DNA of 64,000 nt from contig CAZDEO010000014.1 of the NCBI GenBank assembly GCA_964504445.1, positions 16,427 to 80,426 of the forward strand. Reading direction: 5' to 3'. This document shows, in pieces, positions 61,101 through 64,000 of this stretch. The position numbers and the translations under genes were made by a program. Under the pieces are notes generated by a model. The model worked only from the letters and a program-made list of their open reading frames with translations. It had not been told where the DNA came from and did no database searches. Numbering within the stretch: the first letter of the stretch is position 1; each line of letters opens with the position of its first letter. The DNA is from JACSRF01 sp964504445 (GTDB lineage Bacteria; Chloroflexota; Anaerolineae; Promineifilales; Promineifilaceae).

Positions 61101-64000
61101 CTACGAGTCCGGCTCCAACCTGTACCCAATTTCCGTCTCAAATCCCATCGGTCAGGTGACCAACTTCCAGATTTACGGCTTTAATGGCGTGGCAGTGGAT
61201 GGCTTCCAGGTGCAGCCTGGCCTGCTGAAACAGGTTACCGGCCCAGATAGCGTCACGACGAGATACGAATATGACCCGTTCGGCCGGTTGCATGCCGTCT
61301 ACGATGGCTATCCCAGCTATGGCACCACCCCCTTTGCCGGTTTTGGCGACGCCGCCCCCTGGAATGGTGACCCGGTGACGTTGTACCGCTACTGGGATAA
61401 CACCTGGAACAACGCCACTACCTTCCTCAACCCCAGCGCAAACGCTCCTTTTTTCATTTCCACTGAGCAGCGCCCCGGCAGCTTCCCCTCCCCGGCCAGC
61501 TCCAGCAGCGGCTTTGCGTTCAACGACCAGACCTTCTACGATGGCTTCGGCCGGCCGATCCAGACGCGCAGCAACTGGCGCTGGGTGGAGGGGCAAAGCC
61601 GCAGCCGCGAAATCATCAGCCATACTGACTATCACACCAATGGGCAGGTAAGCTGCCAGAGCGTGCCCTACGACATCCCCTTCTACAGCGACCAGCCCAA
61701 GACCTGGCCTGCTTCCCCTTTCTACACCATCGGCAACTGCGCCAACAAACCGCATACGACCACGACCTATGACGCCCTCGGCCGGCCGCTCGTTGTGACG
61801 GCGCCTGATGGCACTAATACGACTTACAGCTATTTCATCTTGAACACCTTAACCGTGGACGGCCGTTCCGTTCTGGCCCTGACCAACATCCGCGATGCCA
61901 ACAATCGAGTCGTGGGACAGATGAGCAACAGCCTGGGGCAGCTGGCCATGGTGCAAGAGAATGAAGGGGCAGGGCCATACACCGATTACAGCCGCACCCG
62001 TTATTACTACGACCTGTTGGGTAATCTGAAAGAAGTGCGCACCACCAATGGAACGATTGACGGCGACCCCACCGGCACAGAGACGCTGCGCCGGGTGGTG
62101 ATGGGGTATGATAATTTTGGCCGCAAAATCAGCATGAACGACCCCGATATGGGCACCTGGACCTATGTCTACGATGCAGCCGGGAACCTGAAAGAACAGC
62201 GCGACGCCAATCTGGCCCGCATCTGTTTCACCTATGACACCCTGGACCGGCTGACCCACAAGCGGCACGACAGCAACAACAACGGCTGCGGAACGACCGA
62301 TACGCAATTGACCCGCTACATTTATTTTAGCAGCGGCACGGGTAAGGTGGGCAAACCGTCGGAAATTCGCTGGGGCAGCAGCAGCACGCAGAACCGGGAG
62401 ACCTTTAACTATGACAGCCTGGGCCGGCTCATCACCCATAACCGCTGGGTGGACAGCCGCCAGTACACCATGAGCTACGGCAATTTTGACGCCCTGCACC
62501 GGCCCACCGCCATCACTTACCCTAATGGCGAAGTCGTGACCCTGACCCATGACCGCGAAGGGGAAAACAGCTTGAGAGCGGGCAGCGACTGGCTGGTCAC
62601 GGACATCCGCTACAATGCCAGGGGGCAGATGACCTACCTGGACAGGCACAACGTGGCTGATACCACCTACCTCTACCATCCACAAAACGACGCCAGTGGC
62701 GGCGGGCTGGGTGACAGCAACTTCCGCCTACGGCGGATTCAGCACGGGGCAGCGGGTACCGGCGACTTGTGGCCTGATTTTGCCTACGAGTACGACCGGG
62801 TGGGGAACATCAGCAAACTGACTACAGCCAGCACCGCTGGCACGGATACGCAGAGCTTCGGCTACGACCACCTCAACCGGCTGCTAACGGCCATGGCTAC
62901 CGGCGGCGTGGCCAACTATACCCACAACACCGCCAGTACCGACTTCGAGTATGACCGGCTGGGCAACATTACCTATTTTGGCAACACCACCCTCTACAAC
63001 TACGCCACCCGCCACAGTAGCTGCGGCAGCCAGCCGGTCCACGCCCAGCCGCAGGCTGTCAAGCAAATCGGCGGCAGCTATTACTGCTACGATAACAATG
63101 GCAACATGACCCGCCGGGTGGAAGGCGGGGTGACCTATCAGCAGAACTTCAACGTGGAAAACGAGCTGACCAGCGTGGTGGTCAGCGGCCAGACGACCAG
63201 CTTCACCTACGACGCCGCCGGCATCCGGGTGAAAACGGTCAAGCCCAATGGGGTCGTGATTGACCATCCCTTCCCCAACTACGAAGTGGAGAACCCCACG
63301 GCCGCGACCCCTATCCGGCGCAGCATCTACACCATTGCCGGACAAACCGTTGCCACCCGCGTCAGCGACGACCCGGTGAGTAGCAACAATGGGATTTCCT
63401 ACTTCTACAACGATCACCTGGGCAGCAACACCGCCCTGCGCAAGCCGGATGGCAGCCGGGTCGCCACCTACTACCTCCCCTTTGGCAACTACCGTGGCGC
63501 AGCGCCCAACCAGACCATTACCGACCGGGACTTTACCGGGCAACCGCAGAACCGGGCGGTGGGGCTGCTGTACTACCAGGCGAGATTTTATGTGCCGGGT
63601 TTAGGCAGGTTCGCCAGTCCAGACATTTTTGTCATGGACCCGGTCAATCCAGCCAGCCTGAATCGCTACAGCTATGTAGGTAACAATCCTCTCCTCTATA
63701 CCGACTCGGATGGGCATTGTTGGCCTTTGTGTACAGCCGCTATTGGCGCTGTTGCTGGAGCAATTGTTGGTGCCGCCTCTGTAGCCCTGCCCCAGATGAT
63801 TCAAAACGTCCGCGATGGTCAGCCGCTCACGGCCAGTATTGATCCATCGCAAGTAGCAACGGCGGCCGGCATCGGTGCAGTATCGGGAGCGGTCGCGGGA
63901 GCTACTTTTGGTGCAGGTATGGCAGCGGGAGGGGCAATAGCCGGGTGGGGTTCCCCCAAAAAAGTGGACGCATACAAAACACAAATTGAGTACACTTGTT
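58148..64000 (+). CDS. giant secreted RHS/YD-repeat protein, frameshifted at a C9 tract, partial
   Basis: An ATG at 58148 with a strong ribosome site encodes a signal peptide (SARHSVVFALFLGLIALLL) but runs through nine C (58208-58216) into a stop at 58220. One extra C would join it to a frame open from there to the window end, giving about 1950 residues so far. That frame has a Pro/Thr-rich N-terminal region and an SpvB-like segment (APPGRRGLQPHISLSYSS, IGDGWSLGG). Many YD repeats follow (YEYDPFGRL, YVYDAAGNL, FNYDSLGRL, YEYDRVGNI), then the RHS core (LYYQARFYVPGLGRFASPD, NRYSYVGNNPL, about 63568-63720) and a Gly/Ala-rich hydrophobic stretch. The variable C-terminal domain, often a toxin, lies beyond the window. 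Confidence 0.88.

Larger units (their letters stand above)
235..61866. repeat. dispersed palindrome ACGGCCGT, about 100 copies
   Basis: The eight-base palindrome recurs about once per 600 bases, first at 235-242 and last at 61859-61866, often extended to GAAACGGCCGTTTC. It is found inside genes in all three codon phases: Thr-Ala-Val, x-Gly-Arg (usually Asn, Tyr, His or Asp first) and x-Arg-Pro-x. This recalls HIP1 of cyanobacteria, but with a different word. Counted by eye, so the number may be off by a few. Confidence 0.9.

Overview
The window comes from a bacterial chromosome of about 55-60% GC by eye. It has no rRNA. The gene content points to an uncultured member of the Chloroflexota (Anaerolineae-like): a many-GAF sensor kinase, a GAF/SpoIIE phosphatase, TupABC tungstate uptake, a VanW-family protein, paired M16 peptidases, and many genes without a Shine-Dalgarno site. 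That placement is an inference. One nucleotide signature runs through nearly everything: the palindrome ACGGCCGT occurs about 100 times by eye, where chance predicts one or two, inside genes of every kind and in all three codon phases.

Layout. 1-5603 (minus): a partial YceI-like lipoprotein, then a MacA-ATPase-MacB type exporter operon ending in a glycine-rich lipoprotein. 5761-8745: sbcC. 8790-14764: a six-GAF histidine kinase behind a TetR regulator, divergent from a MocR-type regulator. 14785-18463 (minus): tungstate operon tupR-tupB-tupC-tupA. 18621-22455 (minus): UDP-sugar dehydrogenase, FAD amine-oxidase-like protein and a flippase-like membrane protein, probably for cell-surface glycans or lipids.

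22624-34156 is the most interesting part: a genomic island at a tRNA-Pro(CGG) gene. The last 30 bases of the tRNA region (22672-22701) are repeated 29/30 at 34127-34156, and everything between looks like defence. It holds a broken AbiEi-like antitoxin gene, a complete Wadjet type I system (jetA, jetB, jetC, jetD) with a VapBC toxin-antitoxin pair placed between jetB and jetC (vapC is frameshifted), a TPR protein of unknown role, a tRNA-like remnant, and an intact AbiE pair (abiEi, abiEii) whose stop codon touches the right attachment repeat. I see no integrase. The tRNA's probable original terminator lies just beyond the right repeat.

34351-48085: PEP carboxylase; an ABC-2 exporter with a small orphan gene between its subunits; a pentapeptide-repeat protein; two M16 peptidase-like genes (one lacking the zinc motif) flanking a GAF/GAF/SpoIIE phosphatase; acpS; two alpha/beta hydrolases and a PIG-L deacetylase. 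48179-55766: an ECF sigma factor with its likely anti-sigma factor, an ABC-2 exporter, a small helical protein, a HerA-like ATPase and a phospholipase-D-like protein. 55862-64000: a VanW-family protein, a small membrane protein, and the start of a very large secreted RHS/YD-repeat protein. The RHS reading frame is broken by a run of nine C just after its signal peptide and runs off the window before its C-terminal domain.

No CRISPR array, insertion sequence, integrase or replication origin was seen. No gene-free stretch exceeds 300 bases.
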